Part shown: positions 54,814-63,899 of the stretch, piece after piece
Position numbering within the stretch: position 1 is the stretch's first letter
Layout: each line of letters begins with the position of its first letter
Source: Rummeliibacillus suwonensis
GTDB taxonomy: Bacteria > Bacillota > Bacilli > Bacillales_A > Planococcaceae
NCBI RefSeq assembly: GCF_007896435.1
Contig: NZ_VCBL01000004.1
Location: 1 to 64,000, forward strand
Length of the DNA stretch: 64,000 nt
Direction of reading: 5' to 3'
The notes under the pieces: model-generated
The model's input: only the letters and a program-made list of their open reading frames with translations
What the model was told of the DNA's origin: nothing
The model's database searches: none
Position numbers and translations under genes: made by a program

Positions 54814-55920
54814 TTATAGATTTTGTTGTTTATAGCGTTCTAATATCTTCTTATAATAATCATCATCTGGATTTTCTTTGATCAATTCATTTAAAGCTTC
54901 TTCATAAAATTTAAGATTAAAATGTTTATTCAAATCTACGTTTGCACCATCTTTTAAATAACCAAGTTGTTTCATTTCATCCCATAATTTCACAACTTGC
55001 TTTTTACTTGGATCTGCTGAATTGACTAAGTGTTTTTCATTGACAATTTCGTTTACTGTCTTATCATCCAGTTTAATACGCTCTTTTGAAGCCTTTAATG
55101 CTGTTTCAGGGCTATCCTGTTTTACTCGTTCTGCTTGAATAAGGCCTTTTAAGAACTTCTTATAGGCAACTGAATCGGTCTTTGAAATATCTCCTCGTGT
55201 TACAGCACGGCAGCAAACATGTCCTGGTTGCACATCGTTACTCCATGCAAATGGTTCTAAACCAAGACTTTTTGCTTTTGATAAAAATCCTGAGTTTCCA
55301 AAGGCAATATCTACTTTACGTGCACCAGCAGCATCGATTAAATTCGCAACCGTTTTGAATTCAACAAATTTTACGTCTTTTTCAAGATCTACTCCTGCTT
55401 TTTTCAAAGCCGATTTAAACACAACATCCGGTACGCCTAATGGAACGACCCCAATCGTTTTTCCCTTAAAATCAGCAAAGGATTTATATTTACCAATGTC
55501 TTCTTTTGGAATATATACAGGGTGACCGCCTTCCATATGGCCACCAACAATATCTAAATCAGCACCTTGAGCGATAAATGCTAAAGGAGTCGTTGTACCA
55601 AAGGTTAAACCAACATCGATTTTGTTCGACTGTAATGCATTTACGCCATCTGTTGAAGAGTTAAATGGGACAAATTCTACATCTAAATTTTCCTTCTTGA
55701 AAAATCCTTCGTAATCAGCAATATCTGCTAACGGTGCACCATTCGCTTTTAAATAACCTACTCTGATATGATATTTACTATCCCCACTTTTTTGTCCCGC
55801 ATGATTTGCTTCTTTTGTGTCCCCTGTTGAATTGTCTGCAGCTCCACAAGCCGAAAGCGCTAGTAACGACGCTGCTATGAAACTTCCCATTAACCATTTT
55901 CTTTTCTTTAATAATTTCAT
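54814..55920 (-). CDS. ssuA: ABC transporter substrate-binding lipoprotein (SsuA/NMT1-like)
   Basis: 368 residues with lipobox LSAC (Cys25), then a type II binding fold: HIRVGYLKANGAPLADIADYEGFFKKENLDVEFVPF, NALQSNKIDVGLTFGTTTPLAFIAQGADL and YKKFLKGLIQAERVKQ. The pattern is that of sulfonate/taurine-binding proteins. The double cysteine in QPGHVCCRAVTR is unusual for this family. Ligand not predictable, but an organosulfur compound is likely from the neighbouring monooxygenases. Confidence 0.85.
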   Translation of the reverse strand: MKLLKKRKWLMGSFIAASLLALSACGAADNSTGDTKEANHAGQKSGDSKYHIRVGYLKANGAPLADIADYEGFFKKENLDVEFVPFNSSTDGVNALQSNKIDVGLTFGTTTPLAFIAQGADLDIVGGHMEGGHPVYIPKEDIGKYKSFADFKGKTIGVVPLGVPDVVFKSALKKAGVDLEKDVKFVEFKTVANLIDAAGARKVDIAFGNSGFLSKAKSLGLEPFAWSNDVQPGHVCCRAVTRGDISKTDSVAYKKFLKGLIQAERVKQDSPETALKASKERIKLDDKTVNEIVNEKHLVNSADPSKKQVVKLWDEMKQLGYLKDGANVDLNKHFNLKFYEEALNELIKENPDDDYYKKILERYKQQNL

Positions 55921-55933
55921 CTGTATACTCCTC

Positions 55934-56773
55934 CTATATTCCTTCTCCTGATGAGACTTCTTCTGATTGATTTAATTTTTCAAATACGCCCTTATTCATA
56001 ACGCCTAATAAGTAATCGCGGAATTCAACAAACTCTTGACTATTAAATAATTGTTTTCGATTTCTTGGTTTTTCAAAAGGTACCTCAATCACATCAACCA
56101 CTTTTCCTGGGGGACCAGGAGAGAACATCACAATTCGATCGGCTAAAATAATGGCCTCTTCTACATCATGGGTAACAAAAACGATCGTTCTTTTTTGATC
56201 ATGATTAATCTGTAAAATTAAATCTTGTAGTTGAATTCTTGTGAGTGGGTCCAAGGCTCCAAATGGTTCATCCATCAACACTAAATCCGAACCAACAGAT
56301 AGTGCCCTAGCAATCGCTGCACGTTGTCTCATCCCACCAGACATTTCACCTGGATATTTTTTTATGGCATGTCCTAATTGAACTAAGGTAAGATATTGTT
56401 CTGCTAATTGCTGTAGCTCTTTTTTGGTTTTGGTTTTTTTCAATTTTTGTTTAAGGGCAAGAACAATATTCTCCTCTGCAGTTAACCATGGGAACAAAGA
56501 ATAGTCCTGAAATACGACCGCTAAATCTAATGGAGAATCAAAAAGTATTTGACCTGATTTTGGTTGAGATAAATTAGCTAGCATCCTCAATAATGTACTT
56601 TTACCAGATCCACTTGGTCCCATCAAAACAAGGAATTCTCCTTCTTTGACTTCAAGGTTAATATCTTGCAATATTTCTGTCTCACCATAACTAAAATGGA
56701 CTGATTTTACTTCAATCTTATTTTGCAAAGCTTCTTTTTCACTTTTCTGTGATAACTCAATCGTTTCTACCAA
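55934..56773 (-). CDS. ssuB: SsuB-type ABC transporter ATPase
   Basis: 279 residues: Walker A GPSGSGKST at 52-60, Q-loop VVFQDYSLFPWLTAEEN, signature MSGGMRQRAAIARAL, Walker B DLVLMDEPFGALD and H-switch FVTHDVEEA. This matches nitrate/sulfonate/taurine importer ATPases. First gene of the ssuB-ssuA-ssuC-ytkA-resA operon. A motif AATAGTAGGTATA lies about 45 bases upstream. Confidence 0.88.
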   Translation of the reverse strand: MVETIELSQKSEKEALQNKIEVKSVHFSYGETEILQDINLEVKEGEFLVLMGPSGSGKSTLLRMLANLSQPKSGQILFDSPLDLAVVFQDYSLFPWLTAEENIVLALKQKLKKTKTKKELQQLAEQYLTLVQLGHAIKKYPGEMSGGMRQRAAIARALSVGSDLVLMDEPFGALDPLTRIQLQDLILQINHDQKRTIVFVTHDVEEAIILADRIVMFSPGPPGKVVDVIEVPFEKPRNRKQLFNSQEFVEFRDYLLGVMNKGVFEKLNQSEEVSSGEGI

Positions 56774-56809
56774 AGTGCAACTCCTCCCTCAAAAATTATT
56801 ATTTTTCAT

Positions 56810-56827
56810 ATAAGAATAGTAGGTATA
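56810..56827. promoter_or_regulatory. AGTAGGT motif upstream of ssuB
   Basis: ATAAGAATAGTAGGTATA, similar to ATTATTTTAGTAGGTTTT upstream of mccA. Candidate binding site of a sulfur regulator. Confidence 0.4.
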
Positions 56828-56852
56828 GTGTGATAAATATAGAGACGGGTCC

Positions 56853-56935
56853 CTCAGGTCAGACCATGTAATATAGTCTTTTAACCTGAGTTCCTCTTCT
56901 CATGCAGTGAGTGCTTAAATATCCACTGATCCATC
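56853..56935 (-). repeat. Family C fragment upstream of ssuB
   Basis: CCCTCAGGTCAGACCATG..TTTTAACCTGAGTTCCTC is the inverse of the family C second hairpin region, followed by a degraded first hairpin. Confidence 0.5.
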
Positions 56936-57042
56936 CGTATATGATATGCTCATTCATGCCACCACCTATTGAGATGGATGCTTTCTGTGCTGGTCGCCTT
57001 GCTTTTGCCACAAAAAGCAACTATTAAATGAATGATAAACGA

Positions 57043-58380
57043 TTACACATTGATACTTCTTTTTACTTGTGGAAAATCTAAGCCAAGATTTTCGCGTAAT
57101 GTGCTTCCTTCATACTCTGTGCGGAATAATCCTCTTTCTTGTAATACAGGGATCGTATAATCAACAAAATCTTTGACGCCACCAGGGAAATACGGAAACT
57201 TAACATTAAAGCCATCTGCTGCGCCATTTAAGAACCAATCACTCAATGTATCTGCAACCAATTCCCCAGAACCAACAACAAATAAGTGGCCTTGACCTCT
57301 TACAAAGTAGTTCGCTAATTGTCTGATCGTCCAATTCTCTTTTTTAGCTAGATCGGATAGCAATTCAAAACGACCTTTTTCTCCGTTAACATCTTTACTA
57401 TTTTTTAGTTCTGGCATAGGATCATCGGGAGAATATTGGGATAAATCATGATCCACATAGCGTGATAACCAACCAATCCCTAGTTCCGGTAATATCAACT
57501 CCTGAAATGCCTCATATTTTTCCTCTGCTTCTTTTTGCGTTTTAGCCACAAATGGAACAATACCTGGCATGATGTTTAAGTGATCTGGGTTTCTTCCATA
57601 CTTGGCAACTCTTTGCTTCATATCGTCATAGATCACTTTTCCTTCCGCCACAGTTGAAGGAGCAATTGTAAATAAAATATCTGCATGCTTTGCTGCAAAT
57701 TCTTTTCCATCCTCAGATGCACTTGCTGTGACAAGAACAGGATGACCTTGAGGGGGTCTTGGAATATTGATCGGACCTCTCACTTTATAGTATTTTCCTT
57801 CATGATTGATAGGATGGATTTTGCTCGCATCTAGAAAAATACCTGTTTCTCGATTAAATAGTAATGTATCGTCTTCCCAGCTATCCCACAATTCTTTCGT
57901 TACTTCTACAAACTCATCTGCTTTCTCATAACGAAGCGAATGGTCGATGATATGTTCTAAACCAAAATTTGCTGCTTCATGGTCATGAGCAGTTGTTACA
58001 ATATTCCATGCAGATCGCCCAGCACTCATATGGTCAATTGTCGCAAACTTTCTCGCAACATTGAATGGATGATTAAATGTAGTAGATAATGTGGCAACTA
58101 AACCAATCTTGTCCGTTACCCCAGCCAATGCAGCCATCACTGAAGTTGCCTCTAAACGAATTTGTGGTGTATAGGCAATGTCTTCCTCATTGTGTGCAAG
58201 TACGTCAGCTAAAAACAGTAAATCAAATTTTCCCTGTTCAGCGAGTTGAGCAATTTCCTTATAAAGGCTTAAAGAAGTCACTTCTTCTGTTTTTGTTTCT
58301 GGATACCGCCAAGCAGCTAAATGATGCCCTAGAAAAGTTTGGAAAAATGCGCCTAGGTGCATTTGTTTTTTATTCGTCAT
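57043..58380 (-). CDS. LLM monooxygenase of the NtaA/SnaA/DszA (MoxC/YtnJ) family
   Basis: 445 residues. GHHLAAWRYP near 18-27, FLADVLAHNEE, ATIDHMSAGRSAWNIVTT near 115-132, LRYEKADEFVEV and the late GAADGFNVKFPYFPGGVKDFVD, FRTEYEGSTLRENLGL are the NtaA-family blocks. B. subtilis YtnJ is a family member in a sulfur-controlled operon. It oxidises with FMNH2 and O2, probably cleaving a C-S or C-N bond. ATG with GGAGG, 12 bases after the acyl-CoA-dehydrogenase-like gene; the two form an operon. Confidence 0.88.
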   Translation of the reverse strand: MTNKKQMHLGAFFQTFLGHHLAAWRYPETKTEEVTSLSLYKEIAQLAEQGKFDLLFLADVLAHNEEDIAYTPQIRLEATSVMAALAGVTDKIGLVATLSTTFNHPFNVARKFATIDHMSAGRSAWNIVTTAHDHEAANFGLEHIIDHSLRYEKADEFVEVTKELWDSWEDDTLLFNRETGIFLDASKIHPINHEGKYYKVRGPINIPRPPQGHPVLVTASASEDGKEFAAKHADILFTIAPSTVAEGKVIYDDMKQRVAKYGRNPDHLNIMPGIVPFVAKTQKEAEEKYEAFQELILPELGIGWLSRYVDHDLSQYSPDDPMPELKNSKDVNGEKGRFELLSDLAKKENWTIRQLANYFVRGQGHLFVVGSGELVADTLSDWFLNGAADGFNVKFPYFPGGVKDFVDYTIPVLQERGLFRTEYEGSTLRENLGLDFPQVKRSINV

Positions 58381-58392
58381 CTAAAGATCCTC

Positions 58393-59595
58393 CTAGTTTA
58401 ATTGGTGTGTTTTCTTATTATTCCGATAACTTTCAATAGCAGAATTAGAAACAAGACTCACAACCATATCATTTAATGGTGGATTATATAAACCACATTG
58501 TACATCCCTGAAATATCTTTCTAGAGGTAGATCTTTCGATAACGAGTGACCACCTGCAATCTGATTGGCTAATTCAACGATTTTTACCGCATTGTTACAT
58601 ACTGTATATTTGGTAATAGCTACTTCATTTCTCAACTTATCTCTTAAGTGCTCATTGTTGTCCCATTTTTCTGCTATGCTATATAACAATGTGCGGGAAA
58701 CTGCGATAAGAATTTCAATTTCACCAATTTTTTGCTGAACATGTGGTGCCTCTAATATAACGTTGCCTAAACTTGGCGAATATTTTTCATCGGCATATTT
58801 AATAATAAAGTCTCTTGCAGCTGTAGCGATTCCTAAGTAAATTGCTGGCAATTGTAAAGTATAGGCACTACTATTACCATTAAAACGTGTTGGTTTCCCT
58901 TTTTCCGAATAAGCCAGTAACGCTTCATCTGGTACAAACACATCATGCAATGCGATATCGATACTACCAGTACCTCTCATTCCTAGCACATTCCATGTAT
59001 CAATCAATTCAACCGATTCATTTTTCTCGATCAAAAACTCAGCAGTGATATCTTCTTCTTCGATATAAGCTAGAACAGTAAAATGTTTCACATAAGGGGC
59101 TAATGTAGTAAAAGCTTTTCTCCCTGTGATGATATAGCCGCCTTCTGTTTTCTTTGCAATCGTCCCTGGATTTCCGCCTCGTATAATATTTCCTGTCGCA
59201 CGTTCTGTAATATAAACGTTTAAAAGGGAGCCTTCTTCTACAGCTTCTTTACAAATTCGCGCAAATGTTTCTTCTTTCCATGGTCTAAAGTCATTTAGGC
59301 TAAAGAACGTCATCAGATGCCAGCCAACAGCGAGTGCCGTAGAACCAGAAGCTTTCGCGATTCTTTCTTGTACAAGTAGAACTTCATACAATGAAAGATC
59401 TTCTCCACCATATTCCTTTGGGATCGTTAATTTAAAATAGCCTTCTTTTTCTAAAATCTTAAAGTGTTCGAAAGGGAATTCTCCCTTTTCATCGTAGTCA
59501 GAAGCTGTTTCACTAAGTTGCTTGGCAATACGTTCTGCATATTCCACTAATCTTGCATCACGCTCGTTACGAATCGTTTGATTGCTATTGTTCAT
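58393..59595 (-). CDS. Acyl-CoA-dehydrogenase-fold flavoprotein (SfnB/DszC-like)
   Basis: 400 residues with the three-part acyl-CoA dehydrogenase fold: helical N-terminus (FKLTIPKEYGGEDLSLYEVLLV), beta domain (YITERATGNIIRGGNPGTI, GYIITGRKAFTTLAPYVKHF, LGMRGTGSIDIALHDVFVP), helical C-terminus (NQIAGGHSLSKDLPLERYFRDVQCGLYNPP). The catalytic glutamate of true dehydrogenases is not evident. In sulfur operons such proteins act as FMNH2-dependent monooxygenases (SfnB, DszC). SD AGAGG. Upstream partner of the NtaA-type gene. Confidence 0.87.
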   Translation of the reverse strand: MNNSNQTIRNERDARLVEYAERIAKQLSETASDYDEKGEFPFEHFKILEKEGYFKLTIPKEYGGEDLSLYEVLLVQERIAKASGSTALAVGWHLMTFFSLNDFRPWKEETFARICKEAVEEGSLLNVYITERATGNIIRGGNPGTIAKKTEGGYIITGRKAFTTLAPYVKHFTVLAYIEEEDITAEFLIEKNESVELIDTWNVLGMRGTGSIDIALHDVFVPDEALLAYSEKGKPTRFNGNSSAYTLQLPAIYLGIATAARDFIIKYADEKYSPSLGNVILEAPHVQQKIGEIEILIAVSRTLLYSIAEKWDNNEHLRDKLRNEVAITKYTVCNNAVKIVELANQIAGGHSLSKDLPLERYFRDVQCGLYNPPLNDMVVSLVSNSAIESYRNNKKTHQLN

Positions 59596-60165
59596 CTTAT
59601 TAACCTCTAATCTAGTAGTTTATTATTCATAGGTTTTGTTTAGTAGTATTGTCGATGTTCGCCCATTTCTTTGCGGAAAAGCTTTATCCCGCAAGAACAG
59701 TAGTAAGGCCTCCTACTGTGTTAAAGTTTTACTTTAGATGATGAGTCACACTTTAATGAAAAGCGATATGTGGACAAAACCAACAATATTGATCAACAGA
59801 GCCCATACATAAAATCTATTTTTCGAATTAAAGAATGTTTGCCAATATTCACATTTTTTATTCCTACTTTATAGATTTGAATTATAGTTTTTTATTGTTA
59901 TCTATATTATCATCCCAAACTTTTTAAATCAATAACTCATTAATAAAAAAATTCTATCAATTTAAAAATTTCTTTTTATGATACTAATTTAAAAAAAGAT
60001 CCCCATGATAAATGGAGTTAAAATTAACTACTATTTTTCACCAATAAATATGCATGTTCATTTCTTCAAGCACATATTTTGCCAGAGACCCTAAAATTAA
60101 AATCATATTTTTAGAATGCTCAATTTTTATTTGGTAAAATAGATAGGAAAAGGAGGAATTCTAAT
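59596..60165. other. Divergent intergenic region, sulfur genes / FAD protein
   Basis: Contains TTATTATTCATAGGTTTT (59620-59637), a variant of the motif upstream of mccA and ssuB, and a family C-like right-end remnant (GCTTTATCCCGCAAGAACAGTA, 59690-59711). No gene seen; the rest is AT-rich. Confidence 0.45.
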
Positions 60166-60729
60166 ATGTATGATATCGCAATTATTGGTGCTGGCCCCGC
60201 TGGAGGTAGCGCTGCAATCTTCACTGCAAAGGCTGGAAAGAAAACAGTTATTTTTGATAGCAATCAAGGGATTACCAAAAGAGCATGGCTAGATAATCAT
60301 TATGGTGCTGATGGTATTTCTGGCCCTGATTTAGTAGAAACAGGTTTAAAACAAGCAAAAAAATTTGGCGCCGAACTTGTGGAAGCAAAAGTAACAGACA
60401 TTAAAAAAACGACTGAAGGCTTCCAAATCGTTACAGAAAACAATACGGTAGAAGCAAAACAAATCATCTTAGCAACCGGTTTCCTTACTGAATTAGCAGA
60501 GGCTACTGGTCTTGCAACGAAAGCTGGTACCGAGCCTCGAGTAAAAACCATTTTTGACGTGGATGCTCAAGGAAAAACAAATATAGAAGGCATCTGGGCA
60601 GCTGGTACATGTGCAGGTGTAAGCGTCCATACAATCATTACAGCAGGTGATGGAGCAGCAGTAGCTGTGAACTTACTCAGCGAATTAAATGGCGAACGCT
60701 ATGTCGATCATGATGTATTAAAAAAATAA
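60166..60729 (+). CDS. Small FAD-binding thioredoxin-reductase-like protein
   Basis: 187 residues that correspond to only the FAD domain of the thioredoxin reductase family: IIGAGPAGGSAAIFTAKAGKKTVIFD at the N-terminus, ATGFLTELAE in the middle, and GIWAAGTCAGVSVHTIITAGDGAAVAVNLL at the C-terminus. The NAD(P)H-binding domain and the redox CxxC are absent. It therefore probably needs a partner for reduction, or works as a flavin carrier or oxidase. SD AAGGAGG; it lies among flavin-dependent monooxygenases. Function unknown. Confidence 0.78.
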   Translation: MYDIAIIGAGPAGGSAAIFTAKAGKKTVIFDSNQGITKRAWLDNHYGADGISGPDLVETGLKQAKKFGAELVEAKVTDIKKTTEGFQIVTENNTVEAKQIILATGFLTELAEATGLATKAGTEPRVKTIFDVDAQGKTNIEGIWAAGTCAGVSVHTIITAGDGAAVAVNLLSELNGERYVDHDVLKK

Positions 60730-60736
60730 TTTTCAT

Positions 60737-60802
60737 AAAAAAGGCTACCTACCTACTAAGAAATGTGCAAACTTTGGTACATTGAAGGGAGGTAGCCTTT
60801 CA
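60737..60802. terminator. Bidirectional terminator, FAD protein / NtaA-type gene
   Basis: AAAAGGCTACCTACCT / AGGGAGGTAGCCTTT stem between convergent genes, with A/T runs on both sides. Confidence 0.75.
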
Positions 60803-60845
60803 TCTTTTTTCTCTAAAAACCTGTCATGCTGATCAACTTGTCCTA

Positions 60846-62177
60846 TTATATTTTTACTTGCTCTTCCGTATATCGATTTTCCACTTTCGGAAGACCGAGG
60901 TTCTTACGTAAAGTATCCCCCTCATATTCGGTACGGAATATTCCACGTTGTTGAAGAATTGGTACAACCGTTGTAACAAAGTCTTCTAGACTATTGGGAA
61001 GATGCGAGAACATAAGATTGAATCCATCAGCTGCATCATTAGATATCCATTCTTCTAATTGATCAGCAATTTGTTCTGGTGTCCCAAATATAATACGATG
61101 CCCTCTTGAACCAGCAACTCTCAAATACAGTTCTCGAATAGTCAAATTTTCACGTTTTGCCAAATCAATGATGAGTTGGCGACGGCTTTTATTGCCATTT
61201 GTTTCTGGTATCACATCTGGCAAAGGTCCATCCAAGTCATAGCCTGATACATCAAAACCACCAAGATATTCTGACAAGAAGTCTAATCCTATTTCGGGTG
61301 TAATAAGCTGCTGTAGCTTCTCATATTTTTCATATGCCTCCTCCACCGTTTTTCCAACGTAAGGTGAAACGCCCGGCATAATTTTGACATCATCTGGAGA
61401 ACGTCCAAAGTCTACAACTTTTTGCTTTACTTTTTTATAAAAAGCTTGGGCTTCTTCTAATGTTTGTTGAGCAGTAAAAATAACATCTGCTGTTTCGGCT
61501 GCTAAATCCGTCCCTGCTTCAGAAGAACCAGCTTGAACAATAACAGGTCTTCCCTGTGGTGAACGTGATGAATTGAGTGGCCCTTTGACAGAATAGTATT
61601 TTCCTTTAAAATCTAATGCATGCAGTTTATCTGGATGAAAGAAAACGCCAGATTCCTTATCTCGTACTAATGCATCTTCTTCCCAGCTATCCCATAAACC
61701 TTTTACGACTTCCACAAACTCGGTTGCTTTTTCATAGCGCAACGAGTGATCTAAGTGACTTTGTTGATTGAAATTATTCGCTTCTGTTTGATAATAGGAA
61801 GTCACCACATTCCATGCAGAACGTCCACCATTCAGATGATCTAAAGAAGAAAATTTCCGAGCGATATGAAAAGGCTCATTATAGGTAGTAGACGCCGTAG
61901 CGACAAATCCAATGTTTTTTGTAATAGCTGATAATGAAGCAATTAATGTAATCGGCTCAAATCGAACAAGCTCTGCTGGATGCGACAATTTAGTAAAGGA
62001 CAAACCATCACTTAAAAACAGCATATCAAGTTTTGCATTTTCAGCAATTTTTGCTATATTCTGAAAATATTTTAAATCTTCATTTCCATCCGCTTGAACA
62101 TCAGGGTGTCTCCACGAAGCAATATGATGTCCTGTTCCCATCAAAAATAATCCCAATTTCATTTGTTTTTTTTCCAT
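60846..62177 (-). CDS. LLM monooxygenase of the NtaA/SnaA/DszA family
   Basis: 443 residues, paralogue of the gene at 57043 with the same blocks: GTGHHIASWRHPD, FLSDGLSFTK, SSLDHLNGGRSAWNVVTSYY, LRYEKATEFVEVVKGLWDSWEEDA, NDAADGFNLMFSHLPNSLEDFV, FRTEYEGDTLRKNLGLP. It should use FMNH2 from a separate reductase. Monocistronic, in convergent orientation with the FAD protein. Substrate unknown, likely an organosulfur compound. Confidence 0.88.
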   Translation of the reverse strand: MEKKQMKLGLFLMGTGHHIASWRHPDVQADGNEDLKYFQNIAKIAENAKLDMLFLSDGLSFTKLSHPAELVRFEPITLIASLSAITKNIGFVATASTTYNEPFHIARKFSSLDHLNGGRSAWNVVTSYYQTEANNFNQQSHLDHSLRYEKATEFVEVVKGLWDSWEEDALVRDKESGVFFHPDKLHALDFKGKYYSVKGPLNSSRSPQGRPVIVQAGSSEAGTDLAAETADVIFTAQQTLEEAQAFYKKVKQKVVDFGRSPDDVKIMPGVSPYVGKTVEEAYEKYEKLQQLITPEIGLDFLSEYLGGFDVSGYDLDGPLPDVIPETNGNKSRRQLIIDLAKRENLTIRELYLRVAGSRGHRIIFGTPEQIADQLEEWISNDAADGFNLMFSHLPNSLEDFVTTVVPILQQRGIFRTEYEGDTLRKNLGLPKVENRYTEEQVKI

Positions 62178-62325
62178 ATCTTATTCAGCTACTAAACATA
62201 GAATGGAAAGTTACATCTTTTGAATATGTTTGTAGCTTATTGCACCTCGCTTTCAATGATGATTAACTACATAATTTCAAACTCTCATTTTTTGTACTAA
62301 ACTTCTTCCATCTTGGTAAGATTCA

Positions 62326-63441
62326 TTAGGCTAATTGCTTTTTAGCAAGACGTTCTTTTACTCTAGGAATGATATATGTGGCAACATTTTCAGCTGTTTC
62401 TAGATGTGGAAAACCACGTAATAGCACTTTATCGAAGCCTAACTCCACAAATTCAACAATTCGATCTGCGATTTGGTCTGGCGTTCCTACCAGCGCAATG
62501 GAATTACCAGAAAGTACTTGTGTCAATCCAGCCCATAAATTAGGTCCGATTTTAAAGTTATTTTCTTTTGAATCCTCCATTAAATGATGCAGACGTTTCA
62601 CACCAACTGCTTCCCCATTAGTATTTAAACCGTTTTTAAATTCTAATGCAGCATGATCTATTCGACTGATTAATTTATTCGCATTGTTCCATGCTTCTTC
62701 CTCAGTATCTCCTAATACGATTTGGAAAGAGATACTATAGCTAACTTCTCTTTGCTGCTCTGCAACTAATTTTTTAATTTCATCAAGCTCTATCTTTGTA
62801 TTTTCTAATGTTTCCCCCCAAAGCATATAAACATCTGCTAATTCAGCAGCTACTTTTTTGGCAATGGGTGACGATCCTCCAAAAAATACTTGAGGTCGCT
62901 TCGTAGGTTTTACTAATAATTTCGCATTTTTCAACTGATAAAATTCGCCATTATAATCAAATGTCTCACCTGAGAATAGGCGATTCAATATTTGAATAAA
63001 TTCTTTCGTTCGTCGATAGCGTGCATCATGATCTAAAAAGTCTCCGTCTGCTCCTAATTCTGCAGGGGAACCACCTGTCACAATATTAAAATGCACTCTG
63101 CCATTTGACCATTGATCAAGTGTTGCAAATTGTTTAGCAAATACTGTAGGTGATACAAAGCCGGGGCGGACGGCGAACAAAATGTTTAATTTGTCCGTAT
63201 GTGCAATTAAGTTGGCCGCTAAAACTAATGAGTCTAAGCAATTTGCTCCAACAGGTAATAGTAATGTAGAAAAACCGCCTTCTTCAGTAGCTTTTGCAAT
63301 GGCTTGGATATATTCGGGTGTTGCAAGTCTAGAAGCACTTTCACTTGTCCCTGTCCAGCCATCAAATTTTTCTCCAGCATTGACCGTACCAACATATTCA
63401 CCATCTCCAGAAGTAGGTGCCATTGTAATGAATTCAACCAT
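62326..63441 (-). CDS. ssuD: Alkanesulfonate monooxygenase-like LLM protein
   Basis: 371 residues from the ATG behind GAGGAGG; the frame extends to 63480 without an SD. LLPVGANCLDSLVLAANL, FAVRPGFVSPTVFAKQFATLDQWSNGRVHFNIVTGG, LDHDARYRRTKEF and FFGGSSPIAKKVAAELADVYMLWGE follow E. coli SsuD closely. It should release sulfite from alkanesulfonates with FMNH2 and O2. Second gene behind the 119-residue protein at 63484, 42 bases apart. Fits the SsuBAC transporter 5 kb away. Confidence 0.88.
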   Translation of the reverse strand: MVEFITMAPTSGDGEYVGTVNAGEKFDGWTGTSESASRLATPEYIQAIAKATEEGGFSTLLLPVGANCLDSLVLAANLIAHTDKLNILFAVRPGFVSPTVFAKQFATLDQWSNGRVHFNIVTGGSPAELGADGDFLDHDARYRRTKEFIQILNRLFSGETFDYNGEFYQLKNAKLLVKPTKRPQVFFGGSSPIAKKVAAELADVYMLWGETLENTKIELDEIKKLVAEQQREVSYSISFQIVLGDTEEEAWNNANKLISRIDHAALEFKNGLNTNGEAVGVKRLHHLMEDSKENNFKIGPNLWAGLTQVLSGNSIALVGTPDQIADRIVEFVELGFDKVLLRGFPHLETAENVATYIIPRVKERLAKKQLA

Positions 63442-63483
63442 TTTTATTCCTCCTCTATCGTTTATAATTTTAAAAAACATTAT

Positions 63484-63843
63484 TTAGCTTGGTAAGATTT
63501 CCTTGTCAGGTAAAAATGCCTGCACTTTGATTTCACCGTTTAAGAAAGATTGCTTAAAATTTGGGAAAGCTGTGTCCGATGGAATATGGATAAACTCAAC
63601 TTTATCTTCCTGTGCCGCTTTATAGGATAATTCACAAAAAGTGTTCGGTGGTGCCACAAAAGTGGTCGCCCCTTTTTCTTCCGCAAACCGCAAAGCGGCG
63701 CCTCTTCTACCTGTTTTTAGCTGTACTGCAGGATTAGGAAAATCTTCTGCCCTGCTTGTTTCAGTATCAAAAATACGTAAAATCGTTCCCTCCACAATCG
63801 GTAAAATTGTTTCTTTTTCATCAATAACTGCTGCAATTAACAT
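63484..63843 (-). CDS. Hypothetical protein, loosely NifX/NifB-like
   Basis: 119 residues from the ATG with AAAGGAGAG upstream; the frame extends to 63900. Start MLIAAVIDEKETILPIVEGTI..LRIFDTET, then RRGAALRFAEEKGATTFVAPPNTFCELSYKAAQEDKVEFIHI. The alternation of strands and helices recalls the dinitrogenase iron-molybdenum-cofactor family, but I am not sure. It precedes the SsuD-like gene in an apparent operon, so a role in organosulfur use is inferred. Confidence 0.65.
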   Translation of the reverse strand: MLIAAVIDEKETILPIVEGTILRIFDTETSRAEDFPNPAVQLKTGRRGAALRFAEEKGATTFVAPPNTFCELSYKAAQEDKVEFIHIPSDTAFPNFKQSFLNGEIKVQAFLPDKEILPS

Positions 63844-63899
63844 CTTCTTTTCTCTCCTTTTTAAATGACCTTGCTGCATGATATTGTTTTTTTTATCCA

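Noticed and set aside
57001-57022. Hairpin TTGCTTTT / AAAAGCAA as terminator of the NtaA-type gene
   Set aside because: Perfect stem but no T run on the minus strand; support too weak to list.
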